From: a bacterium
Lineage (GTDB): Bacteria; UBA4055
Length of the DNA stretch: 64,000 nucleotides
Assembly: GCA_029559475.1 (NCBI GenBank)
Contig: JAKQBN010000021.1
Coordinates: 10,345-74,344, forward strand
Reading direction: 5' to 3'
A model generated the notes under the pieces. That model ran no database searches, was not told the DNA's origin, and saw only the letters and a list, made by a program, of their open reading frames with translations. The position numbers and the translations under genes are program-made. This document shows positions 27,369-37,082 of this stretch, one piece after another (the stretch's first letter is position 1; every line of letters begins with the position of its first letter).

Positions 27369-28827
27369 TTTTATCCTCCAGAATTCTTTGTGCTCTATTT
27401 AAAATTTTTTCTTCAAATCCGAGCATCCGGGCAACTCTTACCGCCTCTTTGGAAACTTCGCTTTTCCAGCTTGTTCTTTCGAGCCTGTAATCCATATGTT
27501 TCTGTATCGCGCCGAATGTTTTTGTGCTTATCTGATCCGATATTTCAGATATATCGGCTCTGCTTAAGCCTATTACCTGATAGTGCGTCATTCTTTCATC
27601 CAAAACACCGTCGAAATGCGTCGTCATTAATGATATAGTCTGAAAGCCGGTGAGATATTCAAAGAACGATCTTACCAGCGCTCTGCCTTCATGCGGATTT
27701 GTGCCTTTCGCGAATTCATCAAGCGCGAAAAATCCGTTGTGATCCTTCATCAGTTCTAAAATCTCTTTGACGATCACGATCTCAGCGCCGAATGTGCTGA
27801 GGCCGCCCGATACTGACTGCATATCGTCTGAGAGAAAGAATACGAAGTCTAGGTGCGGTATTTCAGCTTTTTTTGCGAATACATAGAATCCGCATAATCC
27901 GAGATAAACATTGAGCGTTATCGTTGCCAAACTGACGCTTTTACCGCCCATATTCGCGCCTGTGATGACATTCGTACCATTTGACAGCTCGATCGAAACG
28001 GGAACGAATTCATGCTTGTTCTGGATCAGTCTGTCCCTGACTTCGGGATTGATCGCGTCAAAAATGCTTATGACAGATCCTGAAGTGATCTCCGGCATTA
28101 CGCACGAATTTTCATGAGCAAGCATAGCTTTTGCCATTACAAAATCTATCTGCCCTACTACCTCGGCTGAATCCTTCAGCTTCTCGTGGCTGATACGCAG
28201 TTTTTCGGTCAGGGTTTTCTTTATTTTGTCTTCTTCTTTCTGTTCTTTTATGACCGTCTGAAATCTTTTGTCTCGGAGAGCCGATATTTTCCCTTCGGCT
28301 GTTTCCTTGAGAAGTTCAGTTTCAAGCTTCAGTTTCTCATGCCTGATCTCTTTTAGTTTCTCTGAATATGTATCGTATATCTTGAAAGAACCCAAGATTA
28401 TTCCGTCAGGATTTAACAGCTTTAATTCAGCTGTCATCTCCGGTATCTGCATCCGTCCGATCTTGATTTTATGTTTTTTTATTGCTGTTCTTAATTTTTC
28501 GCATGATATTATAAATGATTTGATCTCAAATAATTCGACTTCATCCAACACATCGTCTGTAGTATGAAGCTTCCTGATAGTATTTTTTATGTCTCTGAAT
28601 GTATGTAAAGCGTGTAATATTTCGTTCTTAAAATTCCTATCCTTTTTGAGGATATCAATGAATGTTCCGACATTCTCAAGTTCTTCCAGCAGCCTTGCAT
28701 GAGCTGATTTAGGGTAAATACCCGTTTTTTTCTTCAGAGCTGTTCCGTACGGGCTTAGCGTGTTCAGCTTTGAGAGGACATAATTAAAGCCGATTCTTTC
28801 GAGATCTTCGTTACGCATTAGCTTCAT
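27358..28827 (-). CDS. kamC: MutS-like ATPase, aminomutase reactivase subunit
   Basis: A 489-residue ATPase with the MutS domain V core: Walker A GANMGGKSV (290-298), 'DFVFFLSDDMQSVSGGLSTFGAE' region and Walker B 'FFALDEFAKGTNPHEGRAL'. It lacks the mismatch-binding domains of true MutS; residues 150-220 look like a coiled coil. In lysine-fermentation clusters such genes are named kamC, and KamB/KamC are considered a reactivase for the B12-dependent 5,6-aminomutase. GGAGGAG precedes the ATG, which overlaps kamB by 17 bases. The family assignment is firm; the reactivase role rests on family knowledge. Confidence 0.88.
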   Translation of the reverse strand: MKLMRNEDLERIGFNYVLSKLNTLSPYGTALKKKTGIYPKSAHARLLEELENVGTFIDILKKDRNFKNEILHALHTFRDIKNTIRKLHTTDDVLDEVELFEIKSFIISCEKLRTAIKKHKIKIGRMQIPEMTAELKLLNPDGIILGSFKIYDTYSEKLKEIRHEKLKLETELLKETAEGKISALRDKRFQTVIKEQKEEDKIKKTLTEKLRISHEKLKDSAEVVGQIDFVMAKAMLAHENSCVMPEITSGSVISIFDAINPEVRDRLIQNKHEFVPVSIELSNGTNVITGANMGGKSVSLATITLNVYLGLCGFYVFAKKAEIPHLDFVFFLSDDMQSVSGGLSTFGAEIVIVKEILELMKDHNGFFALDEFAKGTNPHEGRALVRSFFEYLTGFQTISLMTTHFDGVLDERMTHYQVIGLSRADISEISDQISTKTFGAIQKHMDYRLERTSWKSEVSKEAVRVARMLGFEEKILNRAQRILEDKSGK

Positions 28828-29866
28828 ACTGATCTCCTCCTACTACATCAATGACCGATGTCTTTGTTTTTTTTCCGAGAGCTTTGACGAATTCACTTTT
28901 ATTGAAGCTGTGTCCCTGCGGCGAGTGCGGATTGGCTGTAATGAATGGCACTGATATAGTATTTACCGCTCTTATACCGATCCCGAGTTTTTTTAGAAGC
29001 CCCATCAGATCGGGCTTGATGAACAGCTTAGTTCCGTCATGAACTATGATCTGAACTTTCTTTATATCGGTTTTGCTTCTGTCTATATTTTTTATCAGGC
29101 TTTCCACACTGCTGTCGAGAACCGCTCCGTTTATAAATATTCTGTTTGCGGCGTCTGAAATACTCCTGCCTGCATCAGCGAAGGAATTCGTGCAGCTTTT
29201 ATAAACCTTTTTTCCTTCTGTGTTGAATACAACTATCTTGGTTTCGCTGTCCGTCTTTTTTACAGCTTTGAGAATTATCTTGTCCTGAAGCTGTTCTAAC
29301 TTTAGTTTATTGAGTAGGTTTCCGGTAATCTCTATAACAGCTGTCATGTCAGGCGATACAGAAGCTCCCGCGCTTATGATAACGCAGTCCGATACCATAG
29401 GTACGGCATGGCTTTTTCTCGACAATGCGCCGTCAACAAGTATTTTAGTTGCTCCGTATCTTTTCATTTTATCTATCACTATTCTGCTCTGCATGGCCGT
29501 CGAAGGGCCGGATATCTCAATATATCCCGCACTGTGAGCCTTAATTATAATTACTTCGCCGATGGGTGTGTTGATGTCGGTCACATCTAATATTTCCTTA
29601 GTCACATCGCAGGATCTTAGAAGATTTCTCGCAGTAGCGAAAATTGTGCCTTTGGGAACGAATATTCTCGGCTTAGGAGTGTTCGTTACCTGATCGGTCT
29701 CTTCGCCGTCAATTCCAATTGATGTAAGTCCGAAAGTGACTTCGCTTTGAAAAACGCTGATCACTTTATTCAGAGCGGTAGTCTTGCCGGAATTCTTGTC
29801 AATTCCGGCAAATGAGACTACTTTATACTCTTTTAGAAACCTTTTTATGAAGGTTTCAGCGTTCAC
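28811..29866 (-). CDS. kamB: aminomutase reactivase subunit KamB
   Basis: Partner of KamC in presumed ATP-dependent reactivation of lysine 5,6-aminomutase. A P-loop, [10 protein letters not shown], lies at residues 21-30. The start is placed at GTG 29866: GGAG lies 8 bases upstream and the overlap with kamA is then only 11 bases. The first ATG in frame (30016) would overlap kamA by 161 bases and give an N-terminus of unconvincing composition. The product is then 351 residues. The later sequence ('[18 protein letters not shown]', 'PNPHS'-type regions) matches the family only by general impression, so context carries much of the call. Confidence 0.83.
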   Translation of the reverse strand: MNAETFIKRFLKEYKVVSFAGIDKNSGKTTALNKVISVFQSEVTFGLTSIGIDGEETDQVTNTPKPRIFVPKGTIFATARNLLRSCDVTKEILDVTDINTPIGEVIIIKAHSAGYIEISGPSTAMQSRIVIDKMKRYGATKILVDGALSRKSHAVPMVSDCVIISAGASVSPDMTAVIEITGNLLNKLKLEQLQDKIILKAVKKTDSETKIVVFNTEGKKVYKSCTNSFADAGRSISDAANRIFINGAVLDSSVESLIKNIDRSKTDIKKVQIIVHDGTKLFIKPDLMGLLKKLGIGIRAVNTISVPFITANPHSPQGHSFNKSEFVKALGKKTKTSVIDVVGGDQYEANA

Positions 29867-31124
29867 GCCATTTGCTCCGCTTAACTCTTTCAGGCTGTTC
29901 GCCTTCAAGCGAAATATGCTCGCTCGATAATCCGGCAACGCCTTCAAGCTTGACTTTCTTTTTTCCAGTGCAGACATCGCATCTGCAGCCCGGAGTATAG
30001 CTTCCCGGTTCTTCATAGCTTGTAACTACACCTTCAAAATTCCTGAGTACGATTTTTTTATAACCCTGAGATATCATATAGTCAGGCATAACGGGAATCT
30101 TTCCGCCGCCGCCAGGCGCATCCACAACATAAGTGGGCACGCAGAAACCTGATGTATGTCCTCTGAGTCCTTCTATTATCTGTATTCCGACCGAGACCGG
30201 AGTCCTGAAATGCGAAAGTCCGAGTGAAAGGTCGCACTGATAAATATAGTACGGTCTTACTCTCATTTTTACCAGTCCGTGAACCAGGTCGCGCATCACA
30301 TGAACGCAGTCATTTATCCCTCTTAAGAGGACTGACTGGTTACCTAAAGGAACACCTGCGTCAGCAAGCATATTGCAGGCTCTTTTTGAGTCTTCAGTGA
30401 TCTCGTCGGGATGGTTAAAATGCGTATTGATCCAGACCGGATGATATTTTTTTATCATGCTGCAGAACTCGGGTGTTATCCTCTGAGGCATAACAACAGG
30501 CGTTCTCGTTCCGATCCTGATGATCTCTACATGCGGTATCGCCCTCAGCTTTTTAAGTATCTTCTCTATCTTGTCGTCAGAGAATAGAAGCGGATCTCCT
30601 CCTGATAAAAGAACATCTCTTACCTGCGGAGTATTTTTGATGTATTCTATAGCGTTGTCTATCTGTGCGGAAGGCAGCGGCATATCGTTCTGACCCGCGA
30701 ACCTTCTTCTTGTACAGTGTCTGCAGTACATCGAGCACTGGTCAGTAATTAAAAGGAGCACCCTGTCAGGATATCTGTGGGTAAGTCCCGGAACCGGTGA
30801 ATCGCCGTCTTCATGTAAAGGATCGACCAGATCAGCGGGTGATCTGTAAAGCTCATTTACAATCGGCACAGCCTGTTTTCTTACCGGACAATCCGGATTG
30901 TTCTTGTCTATCAGAGAGAGATAGTACGGCGTTATAGCCATTCTTAAGGTCTCAAGGCATTTATTTATCCCGTCCTCTTCTTCTTTAGTAAGCTTAACGA
31001 CTTTCTTCAGCTCATCCACGTTCTGTATCCTGTTGCGCAATTGCCATGTCCAGTCGTTCCACTGTTCATCTGTCGCATCCTTCCAATATGATCTTCCTAT
31101 CCTTTTCTTATTCGCATCAGCCAT
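29856..31124 (-). CDS. kamA: L-lysine 2,3-aminomutase
   Basis: Radical SAM and PLP enzyme that converts L-alpha-lysine to L-beta-lysine, the first step of lysine fermentation. The [4Fe-4S] motif is C130-x3-C134-x2-C137 within '[17 protein letters not shown]'. The PLP lysine lies in '[15 protein letters not shown]', and a C-terminal CRCDVC supplies zinc ligands, as in clostridial enzymes. The 422-residue length fits. GGAG precedes the ATG. The gene heads the kamABCDE part of the operon. Confidence 0.97.
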   Translation of the reverse strand: MADANKKRIGRSYWKDATDEQWNDWTWQLRNRIQNVDELKKVVKLTKEEEDGINKCLETLRMAITPYYLSLIDKNNPDCPVRKQAVPIVNELYRSPADLVDPLHEDGDSPVPGLTHRYPDRVLLLITDQCSMYCRHCTRRRFAGQNDMPLPSAQIDNAIEYIKNTPQVRDVLLSGGDPLLFSDDKIEKILKKLRAIPHVEIIRIGTRTPVVMPQRITPEFCSMIKKYHPVWINTHFNHPDEITEDSKRACNMLADAGVPLGNQSVLLRGINDCVHVMRDLVHGLVKMRVRPYYIYQCDLSLGLSHFRTPVSVGIQIIEGLRGHTSGFCVPTYVVDAPGGGGKIPVMPDYMISQGYKKIVLRNFEGVVTSYEEPGSYTPGCRCDVCTGKKKVKLEGVAGLSSEHISLEGEQPERVKRSKWRER

Positions 31125-31157
31125 TTTAATTCTCCTTTTTAGGCATAAGCCGATGAT

Positions 31158-32219
31158 TTATGCGTACATTTCTTCAAAAAGCTTCTTGATAGCCTTGCTT
31201 TCTCTTAATATCTGGATAGATATTTCAGCGTGTCCTTTGGAATATCCGTTGCCGATTATCATATTGACATCTTTTCCGATACCCTCAGCTCCGAGCGCTG
31301 CTTTTGTAAAGCTGGTAGCCATTGAGAAGAAATAAACTGTTCCGCCGTCTTTTGCAGCTAGAATTGACGACATTTCAGTATTTTCGATATTTACGCAGTT
31401 GATAACGATATCTGCAAGCTGGCCGTCTGTATGTTTCATGACTATGTTATATATTTCAAGAGCATCGGTCGCGTTTCCTGTAACGAAAACATCTCCGTAA
31501 CCGAGTTTTCTTGCTCTTTCAGTAGATTTGTCGCTTCCGCCTATGCAGATAACTTTTCCTGTAACTCCCGCTCTTTTCTGTGCTTCATACAGACATAGAA
31601 GGCCTGATTTTCCGCCGCCGCCGATAACCACAACTGTATCGCCCGGTTTTACAAGCTTGGCGGTCTGAGCCGGAGCTCCTGCCACGTCGAGAACTGACAG
31701 AGCTAAAGTTTCTGACAGGTCTTTAGGAAGTTTTGCGTATATTCCGCTTTCAAAAAGAATTGCCTGACCTTTAATGTCAACCTGATCGATGTCCGGTCTT
31801 ACTGCGAGGATCTCTTTTATTACGAGCGGAGTGAGAGAAAGCGATACTAAAGTCGCGATCTTGTCGCCGGGTTTAAGGTCGTGCGGATATTTCGGTCCTA
31901 CTTCCTTAACTGTTCCGATCAGCATTCCGCCTGAACCTGTTACGGGATTTTTATGTTTTCCGGCTTTTGCTACGATGCCTTTCATAATCTTTTTGATCTC
32001 TTCGACATTGCCTTTAGCCTGTTTTTCGATCTGCGTGAAACTTGCAGAGTCAACATTCAATGTTTTTACATCGATAAGCACTTCATTGTCATAGATCTCC
32101 ATTGTGTTGTCGATCTTGTCTGCGGGCTGAGGAAGAACACCTTTGGGTGATATAACTCTGTGTGTTCCGTACTTGCATCCTTTTTTAAAGGTCCCTTTCT
32201 TTACTGCTTTTTTTTCCAT
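31158..32219 (-). CDS. kdd: L-erythro-3,5-diaminohexanoate dehydrogenase
   Basis: A 353-residue NAD(P)-dependent enzyme that oxidatively deaminates 3,5-diaminohexanoate to 5-amino-3-oxohexanoate. It shows a medium-chain-dehydrogenase-like Rossmann region ('DTVVVIGGGGKSGLLCLYEA', 'VICIGGSDKSTERARKLG') and the Kdd-like ending 'FSMATSFTKAALGAEGIGKD'. It lies between kamA and the CoA-transferase genes in a known kdd context. Confidence 0.94.
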   Translation of the reverse strand: MEKKAVKKGTFKKGCKYGTHRVISPKGVLPQPADKIDNTMEIYDNEVLIDVKTLNVDSASFTQIEKQAKGNVEEIKKIMKGIVAKAGKHKNPVTGSGGMLIGTVKEVGPKYPHDLKPGDKIATLVSLSLTPLVIKEILAVRPDIDQVDIKGQAILFESGIYAKLPKDLSETLALSVLDVAGAPAQTAKLVKPGDTVVVIGGGGKSGLLCLYEAQKRAGVTGKVICIGGSDKSTERARKLGYGDVFVTGNATDALEIYNIVMKHTDGQLADIVINCVNIENTEMSSILAAKDGGTVYFFSMATSFTKAALGAEGIGKDVNMIIGNGYSKGHAEISIQILRESKAIKKLFEEMYA

Positions 32220-32244
32220 TTTTTTCTCCGTTTTATTTGAATTG

Positions 32245-32910
32245 TTATATTCCCATCGTTTTCAAGTCTTTGTGAATGATCAGATCTGCATCCGTAAGTG
32301 ATATGACTTCGTTGACGGTCGTGTCTTTATTTATCTCTTTTAAGACAAGTCCTTCGGGAGTAACTTCCATCACCGCAAGCTCGGTCACTATCAGATTTAC
32401 TTCATGTTTCGCAGTAAGCGGAAGTGTACATTTCTTGAGTATCTTTGACCGGCCTTTTTCTGTATGAAGTGAAGCTACAATAACCTTCTTTGCGCCGGTA
32501 ACGAGATCCATCGCTCCGCCCATTCCGGGAACTTTTTTACCGGGTATAACCCAGTTGGCTATATTTCCTTCCTGATCAACTTCAAGCGTGCCGAGGACTG
32601 TTATATCCACATGCCCGCCTCTGATGAGCGCGAACGACATCGAACTGTCGAAAAAAGCTCCGCCGGGAAGTACTGTCACAGGCTGACCGCCCGCGTTTGT
32701 GATATCCATGTTCTCTTTGCCTTTTTCAGGTACGGGACCCATCATCACCATCCCGTTCTCTGACTGGAATGTTACAGTTATATTTTCAGGAACATAATTA
32801 GCCACCATCGTAGGAAGACCTATGCCGAGATTGACCAGCTGTCCGTCCCTAAGCTCTTTCGCTATTCTTTTAGCTATGATCGTTTTTGCAAGTTCTATAT
32901 CAGTGATCAT
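32245..32910 (-). CDS. atoA: acetoacetate CoA-transferase beta subunit
   Basis: The 221-residue beta subunit of a family I CoA-transferase. The catalytic glutamate is Glu51 in '[12 protein letters not shown]', and '[16 protein letters not shown]' is typical. Together with the alpha subunit (4-base overlap) it moves CoA onto acetoacetate released by Kce, using acetyl-CoA or another acyl-CoA as donor. In classical fermenters the donor is butyryl-CoA; here no butyrate-forming gene is in the operon. Confidence 0.93.
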   Translation of the reverse strand: MITDIELAKTIIAKRIAKELRDGQLVNLGIGLPTMVANYVPENITVTFQSENGMVMMGPVPEKGKENMDITNAGGQPVTVLPGGAFFDSSMSFALIRGGHVDITVLGTLEVDQEGNIANWVIPGKKVPGMGGAMDLVTGAKKVIVASLHTEKGRSKILKKCTLPLTAKHEVNLIVTELAVMEVTPEGLVLKEINKDTTVNEVISLTDADLIIHKDLKTMGI

Positions 32911-33563
32911 TTCTTTTCCTCCTTAACGATATACCTTACCAGAACACCCAGTGTCATTACATCCTCGGGTTTTATCTGTCCCCGTTCGACAAGTTCTTCA
33001 GTCTCTACGATAACAGTGTCTGCTGCAAGCGCCATCAGAGGATTGAAATTTCTTGTTGTTCCCTTGTAATATATATTTCCGTCGGTATCGGTAATACTCC
33101 CTCTCAGCATGGCAAAATCAGCTCTCATAGGCATTTCAAGCAGGTATTCTTTTCCGTCAATAGTCATTTTCTGCTTTCCGGTCTCAACTGAAGTGCCTAC
33201 TCCGGTCGGCGTCAGAAATCCTCCGATCCCTGAGCCTTCAGCTCTTATCTGCTCCGCCAACGTTCCCTGCGGAACAAGCAGTACTTCAAGCGTTCCTTCG
33301 TTCATCTGTTTTCCGGCTTCGGGATTAAGTCCTATGTGCGAAGTAATAAGCTTCTTAACCTGTTTGTTCACAATGAGCTTTCCTATGCCTCTGTCGGGAA
33401 AACCTGCGTCATTACAGATCAGGGTAAGATCCTTGACATTCATCTCAAGGAGCAGATCAACAAGCCCCTGGGGAGTTCCGCAGGCCATGAATCCGCCGAA
33501 CATGATGCTGATTCCATCCTTTAAAAGATGTCTTAATTCGTTTTTATCTACAACTTTTTTCAT
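32907..33563 (-). CDS. atoD: acetoacetate CoA-transferase alpha subunit
   Basis: The 218-residue alpha subunit. The CoA-binding glycine loop is '[17 protein letters not shown]' and the ending includes '[24 protein letters not shown]', a family landmark. It precedes atoA with a stop/start overlap and follows kce by 12 bases. Identification is firm; the acyl specificity is inferred from the lysine-operon context. Confidence 0.93.
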   Translation of the reverse strand: MKKVVDKNELRHLLKDGISIMFGGFMACGTPQGLVDLLLEMNVKDLTLICNDAGFPDRGIGKLIVNKQVKKLITSHIGLNPEAGKQMNEGTLEVLLVPQGTLAEQIRAEGSGIGGFLTPTGVGTSVETGKQKMTIDGKEYLLEMPMRADFAMLRGSITDTDGNIYYKGTTRNFNPLMALAADTVIVETEELVERGQIKPEDVMTLGVLVRYIVKEEKK

Positions 33564-33575
33564 GATTATGATCCT

Positions 33576-34394
33576 CTATTTTAATCCGAGAATTATTCTG
33601 GCTTCCGCTGGAGTTGCTATCTCCCTGCCGAGTTCTTTCGCCAGTCTGACCACTTTAGCTACGAGCTCGCCGTTAGACTGAGCTACAACGCCCTTTGAAA
33701 GATAAATGTTATCTTCAAAACCGACTCTTACATGCCCGCCCATAACGATCGACATGGCGGCGCAGTTGAATTCGTGTCTGCCGATACCTGATGCCGTGAA
33801 TGTGCTTCCCGGAGGAATGCTTCCTGCAAGATAAACGATATCTCTCGCTTCAGCTGAAATGGCACATGATGTGCCCATAACGAAGTTAAAGTGCATTGGC
33901 GATTTTATATGACCTTCTTTGTTCAGCCTTACCGCAGTATCTATCATTCCCTTATCGAATACCTCGATCTCGGGCTTTATATTTGATTCGATCATTCTTT
34001 TTGAGAATACTTTGATCGTGTTCTCAGTGTTCGTGAAGATTTCATCACCGCCGAAATTTACGGTTCCGCAGTCAAGCGTGGCCATTTCCGGTTTCAGCTG
34101 TAAAGGCTGCATTCTTTCTTCGTCCGTCATTCCGACAGCTCCGCCTGTTGAAGGCTGAATTATAACATCCGGACATTCTTTTCTGATGGCGTCGATGCAT
34201 TCTTTGAATCTGGCAGCATCCTGGGTAGGAGTGCCGTCATCGTACCTGACGTGAAGGTGAATGACCGCAGCGCCCGCATCAACGGCCGATTTGGCTTCCC
34301 TTACGATCTCATGAACAGTGTAGGGAACGCTGGGATTACGCTCTTTCGTAACTTCCGCGCCGCATATCGCCGCAGTAATAATTAATTTTTCCAT
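33576..34394 (-). CDS. kce: 3-keto-5-aminohexanoate cleavage enzyme
   Basis: A 272-residue beta-keto acid cleavage (BKACE) enzyme. It condenses 5-amino-3-oxohexanoate with acetyl-CoA and cleaves it to 3-aminobutyryl-CoA and acetoacetate. Visible marks are 'ITAAICGAEVTKERNP', the zinc-binding HLHVR (His-x-His), 'PSTGGAVGMTDEERM' and 'GHVRVGFEDNIYLSKG', with the late glutamate/aspartate of the family. It is preceded by the aminotransferase gene and followed by atoD, which fits substrate flow. Confidence 0.95.
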   Translation of the reverse strand: MEKLIITAAICGAEVTKERNPSVPYTVHEIVREAKSAVDAGAAVIHLHVRYDDGTPTQDAARFKECIDAIRKECPDVIIQPSTGGAVGMTDEERMQPLQLKPEMATLDCGTVNFGGDEIFTNTENTIKVFSKRMIESNIKPEIEVFDKGMIDTAVRLNKEGHIKSPMHFNFVMGTSCAISAEARDIVYLAGSIPPGSTFTASGIGRHEFNCAAMSIVMGGHVRVGFEDNIYLSKGVVAQSNGELVAKVVRLAKELGREIATPAEARIILGLK

Positions 34395-34411
34395 ATTGCG
34401 ACTCCCGGTGT

Positions 34412-35665
34412 CTAGTAATTTTTATGCTTTACATAATCAAGCGATTCTGCGACCATGTCAACGGTATGTTTCAGATCTGCTTCAGTATGCCTGTGGCAGA
34501 TATATCCGTGATGGAAAGGCTGCATGAATACGCCCCTTCTTATGAGCTGAGAAAAGAAATCAGTTCTTCTAGCTTTATATTTTTTATACACATCTTTTTC
34601 AAAAGTTATGAACTGCATAACCGGGATTCCGGATAATTCGGCTCCGATATCGGCAGCATCGCATACTTTCTTCAGATCAGCGTTGAACTTCTCGCCTTTC
34701 TTCCAGAGTTTTCCGAGAACATCGTCCCTTTCCATGATCTCAAGGGTCTTTAATGCCGCGGCCATCGGAATCGTGTTCGGGAAGAATGTTGAAGATACGA
34801 ATACTTCTTTCTTTATCTTTGACATGAATTCTGTTTTACCTACGACTGCGCTTAATGCGTAACCGTTCGCAAGTGCTTTTCCGAATGTGCTTAGATCTGG
34901 AGTGACTCCGTAGAGCTTCTGCGCTCCGCCTAATGAAAGTCTGAAACCGGTTCTGATCTCGTCGAATATTAGAACAGTGCCGTATTTGTCTGCCAAAGCT
35001 CTTACGCCTTCAAGGAATCCTTTTTTAGGAGACTGAAGCTGTTCGCCAAGAGGGTGCCCGAAAGGAGTTACGATAATAGCAGCCGTGTCGTTTCCATGCT
35101 CTTTCATCAGAGCTTCAAGCTCATCTAAGTCGTTATAATGAAATTCGAGTGTGTCCTCATAAAGTTTTTTCGGAACGCCGCCTTTTACTTCCACGCACCA
35201 GTCATCCCAGCCGTGATATCCGCATCTGATCACTTTTGTTCTGTTGGTATATCCTCTTGCAACTCTAACCGCTAAAGTAGTAGCGTCCGATCCTGTTTTT
35301 ACAAAAACCGTCATTTCGGCGCACGGAATTAGTTCTCTTAATTTTTTTGCGAGTACATTCTGAAGAGGCTGAGTAAGTGAAAAGCAGTTGCCGTATTCTC
35401 TGATCTGCTTGATCGCAGCTTCATCAACTTCTTCTTCCCTGTAACCTAAAATGATCGGTCCGTAAGCGCATAGATAGTCTATATATTCGTTCCCGTCTAT
35501 ATCCTGAACCCTGCATCCTTTTCCTTTTTCAAAGTAAATAGGATACTCGCCTTCCACGAAATTGTAAGGTCTTCTGATACCGAGAACTCCGCCCGGTGTA
35601 AAGCCCTGGGCCATTTCAAATTCGGCCATGCTTTTTGTTAAATTCAGATGAGGTGCTTCTTTCAT
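34412..35665 (-). CDS. kat: acyl-CoA beta-transaminase (Kat-like), class III aminotransferase
   Basis: A 417-residue PLP enzyme of the glutamate-1-semialdehyde aminomutase type. The PLP lysine is K263 in 'LSTFGKALANGYA', with Asp235 in 'LIFDEIRTGFR'. It sits between the thiolase and kce, where classical operons have kal (3-aminobutyryl-CoA ammonia-lyase), and no kal is in the window. Family knowledge includes an aminotransferase of this class from an uncultured Cloacimonadota-type lysine fermenter that acts on 3-aminobutyryl-CoA, giving acetoacetyl-CoA and glutamate. I therefore propose the same reaction. Aminomutase or amino-acid transaminase activity cannot be excluded by reading alone. Confidence 0.8.
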   Translation of the reverse strand: MKEAPHLNLTKSMAEFEMAQGFTPGGVLGIRRPYNFVEGEYPIYFEKGKGCRVQDIDGNEYIDYLCAYGPIILGYREEEVDEAAIKQIREYGNCFSLTQPLQNVLAKKLRELIPCAEMTVFVKTGSDATTLAVRVARGYTNRTKVIRCGYHGWDDWCVEVKGGVPKKLYEDTLEFHYNDLDELEALMKEHGNDTAAIIVTPFGHPLGEQLQSPKKGFLEGVRALADKYGTVLIFDEIRTGFRLSLGGAQKLYGVTPDLSTFGKALANGYALSAVVGKTEFMSKIKKEVFVSSTFFPNTIPMAAALKTLEIMERDDVLGKLWKKGEKFNADLKKVCDAADIGAELSGIPVMQFITFEKDVYKKYKARRTDFFSQLIRRGVFMQPFHHGYICHRHTEADLKHTVDMVAESLDYVKHKNY

Positions 35666-35691
35666 AGCTGTACTCCGTGATATTTTAAATT

Positions 35692-36876
35692 TTATAATTC
35701 AGTGTTTTCAACAAGCATGGCTATACCCATTCCGGCGCCTATGCAGAGCGATGCTATTCCGTATCTTTTTTTCTGTTTTTTCAGTTCGTGAAGCAGCGTG
35801 ACAAGTATCCTTGCTCCTGACGCGCCGATAGGATGTCCTATAGCGATCGCACCGCCGTTCACATTTATCTTTTCAGCCGGAATACCAAGCTCTTTAGTAA
35901 CTGCCGCGGCCTGAGATGCAAACGCTTCGTTAAGCTCGAATAGATCAATGTCTTCGATCTTCATATTCTGATCTTTTAAAAGTTTTCTGACGGCAAATAA
36001 AGGTCCCATTCCCATGATGTCAGGTCTTAATCCGACAAGCGCAAATCCCTTGATATACGCAAAAGGTTTTACTCCGAGCTCTTTTGCTTTGTCTTCAGAC
36101 ATTACTATCATGGCTGCAGCACCGTCATTGATCCCTGATGCATTGCCTGCGGTTACAGAACCGTCCGGTTTGAAGGCCGGCCTTAGCTGACCCAGTTTTT
36201 CAACGGTGGTCGCTTCTCTGATATATTCGTCGTTGGCAAAAACGATCTCTTCCTTTTTTACTTTGATCGTGATCGGAATGATCTCTTCATCGAACTTGCC
36301 TTCAACTCTTGCTTTACCGGCTTTCTGCTGGCTTTTTGCTGAAAGTTCATCCTGTTCTGCTCTTGATATATTAAATTCTTTAGCTACATTTTCTGCTGTG
36401 ATCCCCATGTGATAGTTATTGATAGGGCAGGTCAGTCCGTCATATACCATCGCGTCAATGACTTCTCCATTGCCCATTCTGTATCCCGTTCTTGCGCCTT
36501 TCAGGTAATACGGCGCATTGGACATACTTTCCATACCACCGGCCAGAGCTACTTCGCACTGTCCTGAAATGATTGAACTGAAAGCAAGACCTACAGCGTG
36601 CAGACCTGATCCGCAAACCGTATTTACCGTAGAAGCTGGTACTTCGACAGGTATTCCGGCTTTTATAGCAGCCTGTCTCGCGGGATTCTGACCGTTACCG
36701 GCCTGAAGAACGTTCCCGAGATAAACTTCCTGTATTTCAGACGCTTTAATGCCTGATCTTTCTATAACGCCTTTAACTATTCTTGCGCCTATTTCAACAG
36801 CGGGTAAAGAGGAAAGCGATCCGCCGAAAGAACCGACTCCTGATCTGTAAGGACTTACTATAACTATTTTTTTCAT
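35692..36876 (-). CDS. atoB: acetyl-CoA acetyltransferase (thiolase)
   Basis: Splits acetoacetyl-CoA to two acetyl-CoA. The 394-residue thiolase has the nucleophilic cysteine at residue 88 in '[13 protein letters not shown]', the His in '[17 protein letters not shown]' and the second Cys in 'SLCIGAGMG'. The ATG at 36876 is preferred: GGTGG lies just before it, whereas a GTG at 36888 in the same frame overlaps that site. It is first gene of the 11-gene lysine operon and the natural sink for acetoacetyl-CoA from Kat and AtoDA. Confidence 0.95.
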   Translation of the reverse strand: MKKIVIVSPYRSGVGSFGGSLSSLPAVEIGARIVKGVIERSGIKASEIQEVYLGNVLQAGNGQNPARQAAIKAGIPVEVPASTVNTVCGSGLHAVGLAFSSIISGQCEVALAGGMESMSNAPYYLKGARTGYRMGNGEVIDAMVYDGLTCPINNYHMGITAENVAKEFNISRAEQDELSAKSQQKAGKARVEGKFDEEIIPITIKVKKEEIVFANDEYIREATTVEKLGQLRPAFKPDGSVTAGNASGINDGAAAMIVMSEDKAKELGVKPFAYIKGFALVGLRPDIMGMGPLFAVRKLLKDQNMKIEDIDLFELNEAFASQAAAVTKELGIPAEKINVNGGAIAIGHPIGASGARILVTLLHELKKQKKRYGIASLCIGAGMGIAMLVENTEL

Positions 36877-36914
36877 TTTTACCACCACTTTTTAGTTAAT
36901 TTAACGGGGTAATA

Positions 36915-36943
36915 TATATAATATATTTAATAATTTAAGTCAA
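36915..36943 (-). promoter_or_regulatory. promoter of the lysine operon
   Basis: Minus-strand TTGACT (36943-36938), 17-base spacer, TATATA (36920-36915), about 40 bases upstream of the thiolase ATG. The surrounding bases are almost pure A and T. Confidence 0.6.
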
Positions 36944-37005
36944 ATATATTTGTTATTCAAAATAATCGCCCGTTTTAACGCCTCCCGATTTTAAAAATCA
37001 CTTTT

Positions 37006-37021
37006 TGTGACCCGTGTCACT
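37006..37021. promoter_or_regulatory. CRP/FNR-family binding site
   Basis: TGTGACCCGTGTCACT matches the CRP consensus TGTGA-N6-TCACA in 9 of 10 fixed positions. It lies between the lysine operon (-35 at 36943) and the divergent PAS gene (ATG 37083), about 36 bases before a GATAAT -10 (37049-37054), the usual place for a class II activator that replaces a -35 element. Confidence 0.55.
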
Positions 37022-37040
37022 TTATTTCAGTAATATTTAT

Positions 37041-37057
37041 CGTATTTTGATAATACG
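37041..37057. promoter_or_regulatory. inverted repeat over the PAS-gene -10
   Basis: CGTATT-TTGAT-AATACG is a 6-bp inverted repeat around the presumed -10 GATAAT. A repressor or autoregulator could bind here. Confidence 0.35.
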
Positions 37058-37082
37058 TAAAAAAGCAAAGTTGAGGTAAGTT

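Noticed and set aside
29867-30016. A kamB start at ATG 30016
   Set aside because: It overlaps kamA by 161 bases, whereas the GTG at 29866 has a good ribosome site and small overlap.
36889-37082. Possible cobalamin riboswitch ahead of the lysine operon, since KamDE uses B12
   Set aside because: The region is short and AT-rich and shows no B12-box-like conserved sequence or suitable helices.
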